Positions 46,262 through 56,589 of a stretch of 64,000 bases of DNA are shown one piece after another; within the stretch, counting starts at the first letter, position 1, and every line of letters begins with the position of its first letter. A model generated the notes under the pieces. It had not been told where the DNA came from and searched no databases. It saw only the letters and a program-made list of their open reading frames with translations. The DNA is taken from positions 124,001-188,000 of the forward strand of contig NZ_BMUL01000004.1 in assembly GCF_014650175.1 (NCBI RefSeq). The letters are read 5' to 3'. This stretch comes from Streptomyces termitum. Lineage in GTDB: Bacteria > Actinomycetota > Actinomycetes > Streptomycetales > Streptomycetaceae. A program made the position numbers and the translations under genes.

Positions 46262-47266
46262 ATGAACGCGCTCATCGAGGAGAACCGCTCCCACCCGCAC
46301 CTCGCCGCCCTCCTGGCCGCCTACCACCTCGCCAACCAGGAGGCGAAGGGCAGCCCGGTCGCCGACGCCGCCGCGCTGCCCGGCGCGTACCGCCGGGAGA
46401 CCGAGGACCCGGCCGCCGCCTTCGCCGCCGACACCGTCCTCCTCGCCACCCCCGCCGGGGCGGACGCCCCCGCGGGCTGCGTCGTCCTCAAGGCCGCGCG
46501 CGACGGCGCCGCGCCCGAGGTCAAGCGGCTCTGGGTGGCGCCCGGGGCCCGCCGCAGGGGCCTCGCGCGGGCGCTCGTGACCGAGGCCCTGCGCCGGGCG
46601 CGGGACGCCGGGGCGCCCCTCGTACGGCTCACCGTGTGGGACCGGCTGCCGGGGCCGCTCGCGCTCTACCGGGAGCTCGGCTTCCGGGTCGTCCCCTCCT
46701 GGGACGCGCGGCCGGGCCTGCTGTGCCTGGAGAAGCCGCTCGCGGACCGGATCGGGATGCTCGCGCCCAGGGACGTACGGGCGCACGCGGCGGGCGGCCT
46801 CGCGGACCTCCTCGTGGACGCCGTCGACGACGGCGCCTCCGTCGGCTTCCTGGCGCCGCTCGACCCGGCGCGGGCCGCCGACTGGTGGACCTCGGCGGCG
46901 CGGGAGACCGCGCGCGGCGTCCGCGAGGTGTGGGCGGCGCACGGCCCCGACGGCGCCCTCACCGGTGTCGTCACGCTGGTCCGCACCACCACCCCCAACG
47001 GCCGCCACCGGGGCGAGGTCGCCCGGCTCCTCGTGCACCGCTCCGCCCGCGGCCGGGGGCTCGGCCGCCGCCTGCTCGCCGCCGCCGAGGCCCACGCGGC
47101 CGCCACCGGCCTCACCCTCCTCGTCCTGGACACGCGGACGGGCAGCCCCGCCGAGCGGCTCTACCGGGGCGCGGGCTGGACCGCCGCCGGGACGATCCCG
47201 GAGTACGCCTCCGATCCGGCCGGCACCCCGCGCGCCACGACGCTCTACTACAAGCGCCTCGGCTGA
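46262..47266 (+). CDS. Tandem GNAT acetyltransferase
   Basis: A 334-aa protein made of two GNAT N-acetyltransferase domains. The first has EVKRLWVAPGARRRGLARALV (acetyl-CoA loop, about residues 85-105) and GAPLVRLTVWDRLPGPLALYRELGF; the second has VARLLVHRSARGRGLGRRLL and LVLDTRTGSPAERLYRGAGW. Substrates are unknown. The ATG follows a short gap after the upstream terminator, so it is probably transcribed alone. Confidence 0.9.
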   Translation: MNALIEENRSHPHLAALLAAYHLANQEAKGSPVADAAALPGAYRRETEDPAAAFAADTVLLATPAGADAPAGCVVLKAARDGAAPEVKRLWVAPGARRRGLARALVTEALRRARDAGAPLVRLTVWDRLPGPLALYRELGFRVVPSWDARPGLLCLEKPLADRIGMLAPRDVRAHAAGGLADLLVDAVDDGASVGFLAPLDPARAADWWTSAARETARGVREVWAAHGPDGALTGVVTLVRTTTPNGRHRGEVARLLVHRSARGRGLGRRLLAAAEAHAAATGLTLLVLDTRTGSPAERLYRGAGWTAAGTIPEYASDPAGTPRATTLYYKRLG

Positions 47267-47287
47267 GGGGGCCGGGCCCGGGAACGC

Positions 47288-47324
47288 CGAAGGGCCCGGA
47301 AGCGGAAAGCTTCCGGGCCCTTCG
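47288..47324. terminator. Bidirectional terminator
   Basis: CGAAGGGCCCGGAAGC (47288-47303) pairs perfectly with 47309-47324. It lies between the GNAT stop and the convergent pssA stop and can serve both. Confidence 0.8.
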
Positions 47325-47344
47325 CCCTGTCCGTGACCGGCGGG

Positions 47345-48226
47345 TCAGCGCAGCTGCGCCGCCTCCGCCTGCCGCGCCTCCCGGCTCTCGCGCCGGTTGC
47401 CGCGGAAGGTGTTCACCCGCCGGGCCGTCGCGAAGAGGGGGATCACGGCGCCCAGCACGACCTGGAGGGCGCAGCCGGTCTGGAGCAGGAACGCCCCGCC
47501 CGGCGCGTCGAAGGCCCAGGCGGCCAGCATGGCCATGGCGCCGACGATCCAGCTGAGCATCGCCGCCGCGAGGACGCCCCGCGGCTTCGGGTACTCGACC
47601 CGGCTCACCATCAGCCACGCGGTGCCGATGATCGCGAGCAGCGTCGGGATGAACGGCAGCTCCAGGAGGATGATCGAGACCACCGTCAGCGCGCCGAAGG
47701 GGCTCGGCATGCCCTGGAACATGCCGTCCTTCATCGTCACGCAGGAGAACCGCGCCAGCCGCAGCACCACCGCGAGCAGCACCACGATCGCGGCGACCGC
47801 CGAGACCTTCTGCTGCGCGTCGTCCGCGACCATGCCGTAGACGAGCACGAAGTACGCCGGGGCCAGACCGAAGCTGATCAGGTCCGAGAGGTTGTCGAGC
47901 TCGGCGCCCATCGGCGAGCTGCGGAGCTTGCGCGCCACGATGCCGTCGAAGAGGTCGAAGATCGCCGCGCACAGCATCAGTATCACGGCGGTGGCGGCGC
48001 TGTTGCGCGCCATCCCCGTCTCCGTGCTGCCGGTGAGGTGCGGGATGAGGATGCCCGTGGTGGTGAAGTACACCGCCATGAAGCCACACGTGGCGTTACC
48101 GAGCGTGAGGGCGTCCGCTATGGACAGCCTCAACGAGAGAGGCATCTCCTCGGCCTCTTCGGCCGACTCGGCCTCGGGGCCCGCAGCCCAGTCGGCGGCC
48201 CGTGTGTCGGGATCAATCACGGTCAA
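47345..48226 (-). CDS. pssA: CDP-diacylglycerol--serine O-phosphatidyltransferase
   Basis: A 293-aa integral membrane enzyme that makes phosphatidylserine from CDP-diacylglycerol and serine. The CDP-alcohol phosphotransferase motif D-G-x2-A-R-x8-G-x3-D-x3-D is visible from FDGIVARKL to ELDNLSDLISFG, among multiple hydrophobic helices. The start is ambiguous: TTG at 48226 has GGGGGTGA at good spacing, while GTG at 48220 overlaps the psd stop by 8 nt. Either way pssA is translationally coupled to psd, whose product uses its phospholipid. Confidence 0.92.
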   Translation of the reverse strand: MTVIDPDTRAADWAAGPEAESAEEAEEMPLSLRLSIADALTLGNATCGFMAVYFTTTGILIPHLTGSTETGMARNSAATAVILMLCAAIFDLFDGIVARKLRSSPMGAELDNLSDLISFGLAPAYFVLVYGMVADDAQQKVSAVAAIVVLLAVVLRLARFSCVTMKDGMFQGMPSPFGALTVVSIILLELPFIPTLLAIIGTAWLMVSRVEYPKPRGVLAAAMLSWIVGAMAMLAAWAFDAPGGAFLLQTGCALQVVLGAVIPLFATARRVNTFRGNRRESREARQAEAAQLR

Positions 48227-48869
48227 TGCGAGTCACCCCCGCGGTCGTGGTCTGGCCGACCTCGACGGCGACCTCGACACCCTCCGGGAGGTAGATGTCG
48301 ACCCGCGAGCCGAAGCGGATCAGACCGATCCGGTCACCCTGCTCGACCTTCGTCCCCTGCGGGATGTACGGCACGATGCGCCGTGCCACGGCACCCGCGA
48401 TCTGCACCATCTCGATGTCGCCGAGCTCGGTGTCGAAGTGCCAGACGACGCGCTCGTTGTTCTCGCTCTCCTTGTTGAACGCCGGCACGAAGCCGCCGGG
48501 GACGTGCTCGACCGACGTCACGGTCCCGGCGAGGGGAGCGCGGTTGACGTGCACGTTCAGCGGGCTCATGAAGATGGCGACCCGGGTCCGCCCGTCCTTC
48601 CACGGCATGATGCTCTGCACCACGCCGTCGGCGGGGGAGATGACCCGGCCCTGAGCGATCTCGCGCTCGGGGTCGCGGAAGAACCACAGCATGCCGGCCG
48701 CGAGAGCGGTGACCGGCACGGCGAGCGCACGGGCGCGCGGCGACGTGCGCGCGCGCGCGAGGCTCAGCGCCGCGGTGGCGACGGTCGGCAGGAGCCACGG
48801 CGACGCTCCGCGTGCGATGCGTACGCCCTTGAGGCTGTCGCGGTGTGCAGAGTTTGGGCTGTGGGGCAT
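48213..48869 (-). CDS. psd: Phosphatidylserine decarboxylase
   Basis: A 218-aa short-form (Psd-A) decarboxylase that makes phosphatidylethanolamine. One N-terminal hydrophobic region anchors it; ISPADGVVQ and NVHVNRAPLAG are family motifs, and IRFGSRVDIYLP contains the Gly-Ser pair where self-cleavage creates the pyruvoyl cofactor. ATG at 48869 was chosen because GAAGG lies 7 nt upstream; a longer frame begins in non-conserved sequence. It is followed by pssA. Confidence 0.92.
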   Translation of the reverse strand: MPHSPNSAHRDSLKGVRIARGASPWLLPTVATAALSLARARTSPRARALAVPVTALAAGMLWFFRDPEREIAQGRVISPADGVVQSIMPWKDGRTRVAIFMSPLNVHVNRAPLAGTVTSVEHVPGGFVPAFNKESENNERVVWHFDTELGDIEMVQIAGAVARRIVPYIPQGTKVEQGDRIGLIRFGSRVDIYLPEGVEVAVEVGQTTTAGVTRIDRD

Positions 48870-49038
48870 GGATGACCTTCGTAGCGGATGATGCCGCGCT
48901 GGCAACGGGGGACGGCGGCTTTCCGGCGATGCTATCGGTTGCGGGGCGCAACTGGGCAAGCCAGGAACCGAGTCGACGGCCGGAAGACGAACACGGGGTG
49001 TGATCTTCTTCGCGGCCGAATCGACTCAAAGCCGACAA

Positions 49039-50244
<1,206 letters not shown>

Positions 50245-50246
50245 GG

Positions 50247-50759
50247 CTACTTCTCCTGCTGCTTGAGTTCGGGGCGGCCGGGCTGCTCGCCACCGCGCGC
50301 GTCGATGTACTCGGCGGTCGGCACCATCACCTTGCGGCGGAAGACGCAGACCAGGGTGCCGTCCTGCTTGTAGCCCTTGGTCTCGACGTACACGATGCCG
50401 CGGTCGGTCTTCGACCTCGATGGGGTCTTGTCGAGGACGGTCGTCTCGCCGTAGATCGTGTCGCCGTGGAAGGTCGGCGCCACGTGCCGCAGCGACTCGA
50501 TCTCCAGGTTGGCGATGGCCTTGCCGGAGACGTCCGGCACGGACATGCCGAGCAGCAGCGAGTAGATGTAGTTCCCGACCACCACGTTCCGCTTGAAGTC
50601 GGTCGTGTTCTCCGCGTAGTTCACGTCCATGTGGAGCGGGTGGTGGTTCATGGTGAGGAGGCAGAAGAGGTGGTCGTCGTACTCGGTGACCGTCTTTCCC
50701 GGCCAGTGCTTGTAGACCGCACCGACCTCGAACTCCTCGTAGGTACGTCCGAACTGCAT
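50247..50759 (-). CDS. mch: MaoC-like hydratase, probable mesaconyl-CoA hydratase
   Basis: A 170-aa hot-dog-fold hydratase. TEYDDHLFCLLTMNHHPLHMD is the hydratase-2 motif region with the catalytic Asp/His, and IANLEIESLRHVAPTFHGDT is typical of the family. It would hydrate mesaconyl-CoA to beta-methylmalyl-CoA, the substrate of the lyase encoded just upstream. Known Mch proteins of proteobacteria are about twice this length, so this is the short actinobacterial form. Confidence 0.82.
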   Translation of the reverse strand: MQFGRTYEEFEVGAVYKHWPGKTVTEYDDHLFCLLTMNHHPLHMDVNYAENTTDFKRNVVVGNYIYSLLLGMSVPDVSGKAIANLEIESLRHVAPTFHGDTIYGETTVLDKTPSRSKTDRGIVYVETKGYKQDGTLVCVFRRKVMVPTAEYIDARGGEQPGRPELKQQEK

Positions 50760-50763
50760 GGTC

Positions 50764-51786
50764 CTACGCCTCCGGGATCTCGAACTTGCTGGTGCGCTGC
50801 ATGCCGGCCGCGCGGCCCTTGCCCGAGACGACCAGCGCCATCTTGCGGCTGGCCTCGTCGATCATCTCGTCGCCGAGCATCGCGGAGCCCTTCCTGCCGC
50901 CGGCCTCGGACGTGTGGTACTCGTACGCGTCGAGGATCAGCTCGGCGTGGTCGTAGTCCTCCTGCGAGGGCGAGAAGATCTCGTTCGCGGCGGCGACCTG
51001 GTCCGGGTGGAGCACCCACTTGCCGTCGAAGCCCAGGGCCGCGGCGCGCCGCGCGACCGCCCGGTAGCCCTCCTGGTTGCGGATCTGGAGGTAGGGGCCG
51101 TCGATCGCCTGGAGGTTGTTGGCGCGGGCGGCCATCAGGATGCTCATCAGGATGTGGTGGTACGCGTCCGCCGGGTAGCCGGGCGGCTGCTCGCCGACGA
51201 CCAGCGACTTCATGTTGATGGAGGCCATGAAGTCGGCCGGGCCGAAGATGATCGTCTCGACGCGCGGGGACGCCTGCGCGATGGCGTTGACGTTGTTCAG
51301 GCCCTGCGCGTTCTCGATCTGCGCCTCGATGCCGATCTTGCCGACCTCGAAGCCCATGGTCTTCTCGATCTGGGTGAGGAGCAGGTCGAGGGCGACGATC
51401 TGCTGGGCGTCCTGGACCTTCGGCAGCATGATGCAGTCGAGGTTCTGGCCGGCGCCCTCGACGACGGTGACGACGTCGCGGTACGTCCAGTGGGTCGTCC
51501 AGTCGTTGACGCGGACCACGCGGGTCTTGCCGGTCCAGTCGCCCTCGTTCAGGAACTTCACGATGGTGTGCCGGGCCTCGGGCTTGGCCAGCGGGGCGCA
51601 GGCGTCCTCCAGATCGAGGAAGACCTGGTCGGCGGCGAGGCCCTGGGCCTTCTCCAGGAAGCGGGGGTTGGAACCGGGCACCGCGAGGCAGGAGCGGCGG
51701 GGGCGCAGCCGGTTCACGGAAGGGGCCGCCGCGTAGCCGCTTCCGGTGGGGACGGAGGCGGGAGACGGGTGGGCGGTGCTGGTCAT
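50764..51786 (-). CDS. mcl1: Beta-methylmalyl-CoA/malyl-CoA lyase (HpcH/HpaI aldolase family)
   Basis: A 340-aa CitE-like lyase. RRSCLAVPGSNPRFLEKAQG, VFLDLEDACAPLAKPEAR (metal-binding Glu/Asp) and IGIEAQIENAQGL are family motifs. It cleaves beta-methylmalyl-CoA to glyoxylate and propionyl-CoA. ATG overlaps the ecm stop (ATGA). The N-terminal ~27 residues are a Ser/Ala/Pro-rich extension. Confidence 0.88.
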   Translation of the reverse strand: MTSTAHPSPASVPTGSGYAAAPSVNRLRPRRSCLAVPGSNPRFLEKAQGLAADQVFLDLEDACAPLAKPEARHTIVKFLNEGDWTGKTRVVRVNDWTTHWTYRDVVTVVEGAGQNLDCIMLPKVQDAQQIVALDLLLTQIEKTMGFEVGKIGIEAQIENAQGLNNVNAIAQASPRVETIIFGPADFMASINMKSLVVGEQPPGYPADAYHHILMSILMAARANNLQAIDGPYLQIRNQEGYRAVARRAAALGFDGKWVLHPDQVAAANEIFSPSQEDYDHAELILDAYEYHTSEAGGRKGSAMLGDEMIDEASRKMALVVSGKGRAAGMQRTSKFEIPEA

Positions 51787-53834
51787 GCGGGGACCTCCAG
51801 GGAGTCGAGCTTGTTCGCTTTCCGGATCTCGTCGACGATACGGCCGATGATCTCGGTGATGCCGAAGTCCTTCGGGGTGAAGACGGCGGCGACGCCCGCC
51901 CGGCGCAGTTCCTCGCCGTCGGCGTTCGGGATGATGCCGCCGACCACGACCGGGATGTCGGCCGCGCCGGCGTCCCGGAGCAGGTCGAGGACATCGGGCA
52001 CCAGCTGGGCGTGGGAGCCGGAGAGGATCGACAGGCCGACCGCGTGCACGTCCTCCTCCAGGGCGGCGTCCACGATCTGCGCCGGGGTGAGCCGGATGCC
52101 CTGGTAGACCACCTCGAACCCGGCGTCGCGGGCGCGCACGGCGATCTGCTCGGCGCCGTTGGAGTGGCCGTCCAGACCGGGCTTGCCGACGAGGAAGCGG
52201 AGCTTGCCGACGCCCATGTCGGCGGCGGTCCGCTCGACCCGGCCGCGGACCTCGGCCAGCGGGGAGCCGGCCTCGACCGGCACGGCGACGGGGGCGGAGG
52301 AGACGCCGGTGGGGGCCCGGTACTCGCCGAAGACCTCGCGCAGCGCCCCGGCCCACTCGCCGGTGGTGACGCCGGCGCGGGCGCACTCCAGGGTGGCCTC
52401 CATGAGGTTCTCGGTGCCGCGCGCGGCCTCCTTGAGCTGCTCCAGGGCCTGCTGGGTGGTGGGGAAGACGAACGGGTCGCCGTTGCCCTGCCGGTCGGTG
52501 GACTCCTGCCGCTCGGCGCGCCAGCGGCCGACGGCGGCGACGACGCGGGCCTCGACGGCCGGGTCGACGGTCTGGATCGCGGTGTCGAGGTCGGCGGTGA
52601 GCGGGTTGGGCTCGGTCGACTCGAAGACGTTGACGCCGACGATCTTGTCCTCGCCGGACTCGATCCGGGCCCGCCGCTCGGCGTGCGAGGAGACCAGCCG
52701 CGCCTTGAGGTAGCCGGACTCGACGGCGGCCATGGCGCCGCCCATCTCCTGGATGCGCTCGATCTCGGCGAGGCACTCGGTGACGAGGGCGTCGACCTTG
52801 GTCTCGATCACGTGCGAGCCGGCGAAGATGTCCTCGTACTCCAGGAGGTCGGACTCGTGGGCGAGGACCTGCTGGATGCGCAGGGACCACTGCTGGTCCC
52901 AGGGCCGGGGGAGGCCGAGGGCCTCGTTCCAGGCGGGGAGCTGGACGGCGCGGGCGCGGGCGTCCTTGGAGAGGGTGACGGCCAGCATCTCCAGGACGAT
53001 CCGCTGGACGTTGTTCTCCGGCTGGGCCTCGGTGAGGCCGAGCGAGTTGACCTGCACGCCGTAGCGGAACCGCCGCTGCTTGGCGTCCAGGATGCCGTAC
53101 CGCTCGCGGGTGATGGTGTCCCAGATGCGGCCGAAGGCGCGCATCTTGCACATCTCCTCGATGAAGCGGACGCCCGCGTTCACGAAGAACGAGATGCGGG
53201 CGACGACCTCGCCGAACCGCTCCTCGGGCACCTGGCCCGAGTCGCGGACGGAGTCGAGCACGGCGATCGCGGTGGACATCGCGTAGGCGATCTCCTGGAC
53301 CGGGGTGGCTCCCGCCTCCTGCAGGTGGTAGCTGCAGATGTTGATGGGGTTCCACTTCGGGATGTTGTTGACCGTGTAGCAGATCATGTCCGTCGTGAGG
53401 CGGAGCGAGGGGCCGGGCGGGAAGACGTGCGTCCCGCGCGACAGGTACTCCTTCACGATGTCGTTCTGGGTGGTGCCCTGGAGCAGGGCGACGTCCGCGC
53501 CCTGCTCCTCGGCGGCCACCTGGTAGAGCGCCAGGAGCCACATCGCCGTGGCGTTGATGGTCATCGAGGTGTTCATCTGCTCCAGGGGGATGTCCTGGAA
53601 CAGCCGCCGCATGTCGCCGAGGTGCGAGACGGGGACCCCGACCCGGCCGACCTCGCCGCGGGCGAGGACGTGGTCGGGGTCGTAACCCGTCTGGGTCGGC
53701 AGGTCGAAGGCGACCGACAGACCGGTCTGGCCCTTGGCGAGGTTGCGCCGGTACAGCTCGTTGGACGCCTCGGCGGTGGAGTGGCCGGCGTAGGTCCGCA
53801 TGAGCCACGGCCGGTCCTTCTGACGCTCAGTCAT
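51783..53834 (-). CDS. ecm: Ethylmalonyl-CoA mutase (MeaA)
   Basis: A 683-aa coenzyme-B12-dependent acyl-CoA mutase in a single chain. The catalytic barrel has TYAGHSTAEASNELYRRNL and GLSVAFDLPTQTGYD, and the C-terminal cobalamin domain has KPGLDGHSNGAEQIA (DxHxxG, His is the lower ligand) with VGLSILSGSH. Known Streptomyces MeaA converts (2R)-ethylmalonyl-CoA to methylsuccinyl-CoA. Its position between ccr and mcl confirms the pathway. It starts 14 bp after the ccr stop. Confidence 0.93.
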   Translation of the reverse strand: MTERQKDRPWLMRTYAGHSTAEASNELYRRNLAKGQTGLSVAFDLPTQTGYDPDHVLARGEVGRVGVPVSHLGDMRRLFQDIPLEQMNTSMTINATAMWLLALYQVAAEEQGADVALLQGTTQNDIVKEYLSRGTHVFPPGPSLRLTTDMICYTVNNIPKWNPINICSYHLQEAGATPVQEIAYAMSTAIAVLDSVRDSGQVPEERFGEVVARISFFVNAGVRFIEEMCKMRAFGRIWDTITRERYGILDAKQRRFRYGVQVNSLGLTEAQPENNVQRIVLEMLAVTLSKDARARAVQLPAWNEALGLPRPWDQQWSLRIQQVLAHESDLLEYEDIFAGSHVIETKVDALVTECLAEIERIQEMGGAMAAVESGYLKARLVSSHAERRARIESGEDKIVGVNVFESTEPNPLTADLDTAIQTVDPAVEARVVAAVGRWRAERQESTDRQGNGDPFVFPTTQQALEQLKEAARGTENLMEATLECARAGVTTGEWAGALREVFGEYRAPTGVSSAPVAVPVEAGSPLAEVRGRVERTAADMGVGKLRFLVGKPGLDGHSNGAEQIAVRARDAGFEVVYQGIRLTPAQIVDAALEEDVHAVGLSILSGSHAQLVPDVLDLLRDAGAADIPVVVGGIIPNADGEELRRAGVAAVFTPKDFGITEIIGRIVDEIRKANKLDSLEVPA

Positions 53835-53848
53835 GTGTGGCCCCGGGT

Positions 53849-55186
53849 TCAGATGTTGCGGAAGCGGTTGATGGCGTCGAGGTGCTCGGCCCGCAGTTCC
53901 TCGTCGCGGACGCCGAGGCCCTCCTCGGGGGCGAGCGCGAGGACGCCGACCTTGCCCTGGTGGAGGTTGCGGTGGACGTCGTAGGCGGCCTGGCCGGTCT
54001 CCTCCAGGGAGTAGACCTTGGAGAGGGTGGGGTGGATCTTGCCCTTGGCGATCAGGCGGTTGGCCTCCCACGCCTCGCGGTAGTTGGCGAAGTGCGAGCC
54101 GATGATCCGCTTCAGCGACATCCACAGGTAGCGGTTGTCGTACTCGTGCATGTAGCCCGAGGTCGAGGCGCAGGTGGTGATGGTGCCGCCCTTGCGGGTG
54201 ACGTAGACGGAGGCGCCGAAGGTCTCGCGGCCGGGGTGCTCGAAGACGATGTCGATGTCCTCGCCGCCGGTGAACTCGCGGATCTTGGAGCCGAAGCGCT
54301 TCCACTCGCGCGGGTCCTGGGTCCGCTCGTCCTTCCAGAAGCGGTAGCCCTCGGCGTTGCGGTCGATGACCGCCTCGGCGCCCATCGAGCGGCAGATGTC
54401 GGCCTTCTCGGGGGAGGAGACGACGCAGATCGGGTGGGCGCCGCCGGCCAGGGCGAACTGGGTGGCGTACGAGCCGAGGCCGCCGCTGGCGCCCCAGATG
54501 AGGACGTTGTCGCCCTGCTTCATGCCGGCGCCGTTGCGGGAGACGAGCTGGCGGTACGCGGTGGAGTTGACCAGGCCGGGGGCCGCCGCCTCCTCCCAGC
54601 TGAGGTGCTTCGGCTTGGGCATCAGCTGGTTCGACTTGACCAGGGCGATCTCGGCGAGGCCGCCGAAGTTGGTCTCGAAGCCCCAGATGCGCTGCTCGGG
54701 GTCGAGCATGGTGTCGTTGTGGCCGTCCGAGGACTCCAGCTCGACGCTCAGGCAGTGGGCGACGACCTCGTCGCCGGGGGTCCAGGCGTTGACGCCGGGG
54801 CCGGTGCGCAGGACGACGCCGGCCAGGTCGGAGCCGATGACGTGGTACGGCAGGTCGTGCCGCTTGGTGAGCTCGGAGAGGCGCCCGTACCGCTCCAGGA
54901 AGCCGAAGGTCGACATCGGCTCGAAGATCGAGGTCCAGACCGAGTTGTAGTTGACGGAGCTGGCCATGACGGCGACGAGGGCCTCGCCGGGGCCGAGCTC
55001 CGGGACCGGGACCTGGTCGAGGTGGAGCGACTTGCGGGGGTCCTTGTCGCGGCTGGCGAGGCCGGCGAACATCTCCGTCTCGTCCTTGTGGACGGTGACG
55101 GCCCGGTACGACTCGGGGAGCTTGATGTTCGCGAAGTCGGCGGACGTGGAGTCCGGCGACTGGATCGCGTCCAGGATGTCCTTCAC
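53849..55186 (-). CDS. ccr: Crotonyl-CoA carboxylase/reductase
   Basis: A 445-aa medium-chain-dehydrogenase enzyme that reductively carboxylates crotonyl-CoA to ethylmalonyl-CoA with NADPH. ASSVNYNSVWTSIFEP, SDLAGVVLRTGPGVNAW, LIWGASGGLGSYATQFAL and FEHPGRETFGASVYVTRKGG are highly typical Ccr segments, including the CO2-pocket Asn and Phe/His residues. GTG at 55186 has GGAGG 6 nt upstream; longer frames are not conserved. It supplies ethylmalonyl-CoA both for acetate assimilation and as a polyketide extender unit. Confidence 0.95.
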   Translation of the reverse strand: MKDILDAIQSPDSTSADFANIKLPESYRAVTVHKDETEMFAGLASRDKDPRKSLHLDQVPVPELGPGEALVAVMASSVNYNSVWTSIFEPMSTFGFLERYGRLSELTKRHDLPYHVIGSDLAGVVLRTGPGVNAWTPGDEVVAHCLSVELESSDGHNDTMLDPEQRIWGFETNFGGLAEIALVKSNQLMPKPKHLSWEEAAAPGLVNSTAYRQLVSRNGAGMKQGDNVLIWGASGGLGSYATQFALAGGAHPICVVSSPEKADICRSMGAEAVIDRNAEGYRFWKDERTQDPREWKRFGSKIREFTGGEDIDIVFEHPGRETFGASVYVTRKGGTITTCASTSGYMHEYDNRYLWMSLKRIIGSHFANYREAWEANRLIAKGKIHPTLSKVYSLEETGQAAYDVHRNLHQGKVGVLALAPEEGLGVRDEELRAEHLDAINRFRNI

Positions 55187-55544
55187 GGGGTGCCTCCGGC
55201 GGTGAACGTCCGTTGCGCGGACGCTGAGGGTTGCGTCGGGGAGTGCTGCTGCTGTGGAGGTGTGCCGTCGGTTCGGCGGGGTGTTGCTGGCGACGCCCGG
55301 GTGGGGCGTGAGGGGTGCCTGTGACGCAGGCGTCCGGGCGCGCGGCCGCAGGGGCCGCGGGGACAGTCGGAGCGCGGGGTTTCCCGGTGCTCCGGCCGCC
55401 CGGACACCCTCAACGTATGGCACGCCGTGTCACGTGACAAGGCACTGCGTGCCAACAATTTCTCTCAGATGTAAAAAGGTGTTCACGAATGAGCGATGAT
55501 CGATCGAATCGCCGCTGAAAACCGCCCTGAGCTGGGCGAACGCG
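55187..55544. promoter_or_regulatory. ccr operon leader with two adjacent palindromes (candidate operators)
   Basis: No gene is supported here. TGTCACGTGACA (55428-55439) is a perfect 12-bp palindrome, followed one base later by GGCACTGCGTGCC (55441-55453, 5+5 arms). The sequence after them turns AT-rich (to about 55495), unusual for this genome. A TetR-family gene lies just upstream of the operon, making these the best candidates for its operator or for another dimeric regulator. I could not assign promoter boxes with confidence. Confidence 0.5.
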
Positions 55545-55582
55545 ACGAGGGCCGCTCCCCGTGATCGGGGAGCGGCCCTCGT
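55545..55582 (-). terminator. Terminator after the TetR-family gene
   Basis: 55545-55561 pairs perfectly over 17 bp with 55566-55582 around a TGAT loop, starting 22 bp beyond the leftward stop at 55605. It separates the regulator from the ccr operon. Confidence 0.8.
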
Positions 55583-55604
55583 GTCGGAGGCCGGAAGCCG
55601 TGCT

Positions 55605-56489
55605 TCAGCCGTGGGCGAGTGCCCGCTGGATGGTCCGCATGACCTCGTCGAGCGGTGCGTCCGTCCGGGCGACGGCGACCACCACGTCGCCCGACGCGGC
55701 GGCCGTCACGGCCGGCCCGCGGTCCGCCGGGGCGGGGGCGTGCGAGGGGGCCGCGGACGGCGCGCCGGGAACGGCGGACGCGGAGGCGGCGGAGGGGATG
55801 GCGGGGCCGGGACGGCCCGCGCCTATGCCGGTGCCGAAGGTCTCCCGGACGATCGCGAAGGCGCGGTCCAGCTGGGCCTCCACGTCGCCCTGCCCGCCGG
55901 CCCGCAGCCAGCGCCGCAGCACGTGGTTGTGGGCGGTGACCACGGCCGAGGCCGCGACCTCGGCGAGCAGCGGATCGTCGTTGCCGTCGTGGTGGTCGCG
56001 CTCGTCGAAGTGGCCGAGCAGATAGCGGGTGAAGAGGCGCTCGTAGCGGGCCACCGAGGCGATCTCCCGCTCGCGCAGGGTCGGCACCTCGCGGGTCAGC
56101 CGGTAGCGGGCCACGGAGATCGCGGGGGCGCCCGCGTACATCTTCATGACCTCCTTGATGCCCCGGCACACGGTGTCCAGCGGGTGCTCGTGCGGCGGCG
56201 CCGCGTTCAGCACCGCCTCGGCGCGCACCAGCGTGTCGTCGTGGTCCGGGAAGATCGCCTCCTCCTTGGACCGGAAGTGGCGGAAGAAGGTCCGCCGGGC
56301 CACCCCGGCCGCCGCCGCGATCTCGTCGACGGTGGTGGCCTCGTACCCCTTGGTCGCGAAGAGCTCCATCGCGGCGGAGGCCAGCTCCCGCCGCATCTTC
56401 AGCCGCTGCGCGGCGGCGCGGGTGCCCGCCGGGCTCTCCTGAGCGTCGGACGGGGAGGTGGCACGGGGTGTCTTCACGGCCTTGGGCAT
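55605..56489 (-). CDS. TetR-family transcriptional regulator
   Basis: A 294-aa regulator. RRELASAAMELFATKGYEAT followed by TVDEIAAAAGVARRTFFRHF is the TetR helix-turn-helix (about residues 34-75). The C-terminal ~80 residues are an Ala/Pro-rich linker plus GDVVVAVARTDAPLDEVM, longer than the usual ~200-aa members. ATG at 56489 begins the conserved sequence although no ribosome site is visible; an in-frame ATG at 56507 is an alternative. Encoded immediately upstream of and co-oriented with the ccr operon, it is the probable pathway regulator. Confidence 0.87.
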   Translation of the reverse strand: MPKAVKTPRATSPSDAQESPAGTRAAAQRLKMRRELASAAMELFATKGYEATTVDEIAAAAGVARRTFFRHFRSKEEAIFPDHDDTLVRAEAVLNAAPPHEHPLDTVCRGIKEVMKMYAGAPAISVARYRLTREVPTLREREIASVARYERLFTRYLLGHFDERDHHDGNDDPLLAEVAASAVVTAHNHVLRRWLRAGGQGDVEAQLDRAFAIVRETFGTGIGAGRPGPAIPSAASASAVPGAPSAAPSHAPAPADRGPAVTAAASGDVVVAVARTDAPLDEVMRTIQRALAHG

Positions 56490-56589
56490 GACCCGAACGT
56501 ACTGCATCCGCGCAGGTGCGTGCGCCCGTGGGGGCGGGCCGCCGGGGGGCTCCAGCAGCCCGCCCCACCCCCTCGGACCCTCCGGGGGC

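Noticed and set aside
51783..53834. Methylmalonyl-CoA mutase
   Set aside because: It is a single-chain MeaA-type mutase located between ccr and mcl, which identifies ethylmalonyl-CoA mutase.
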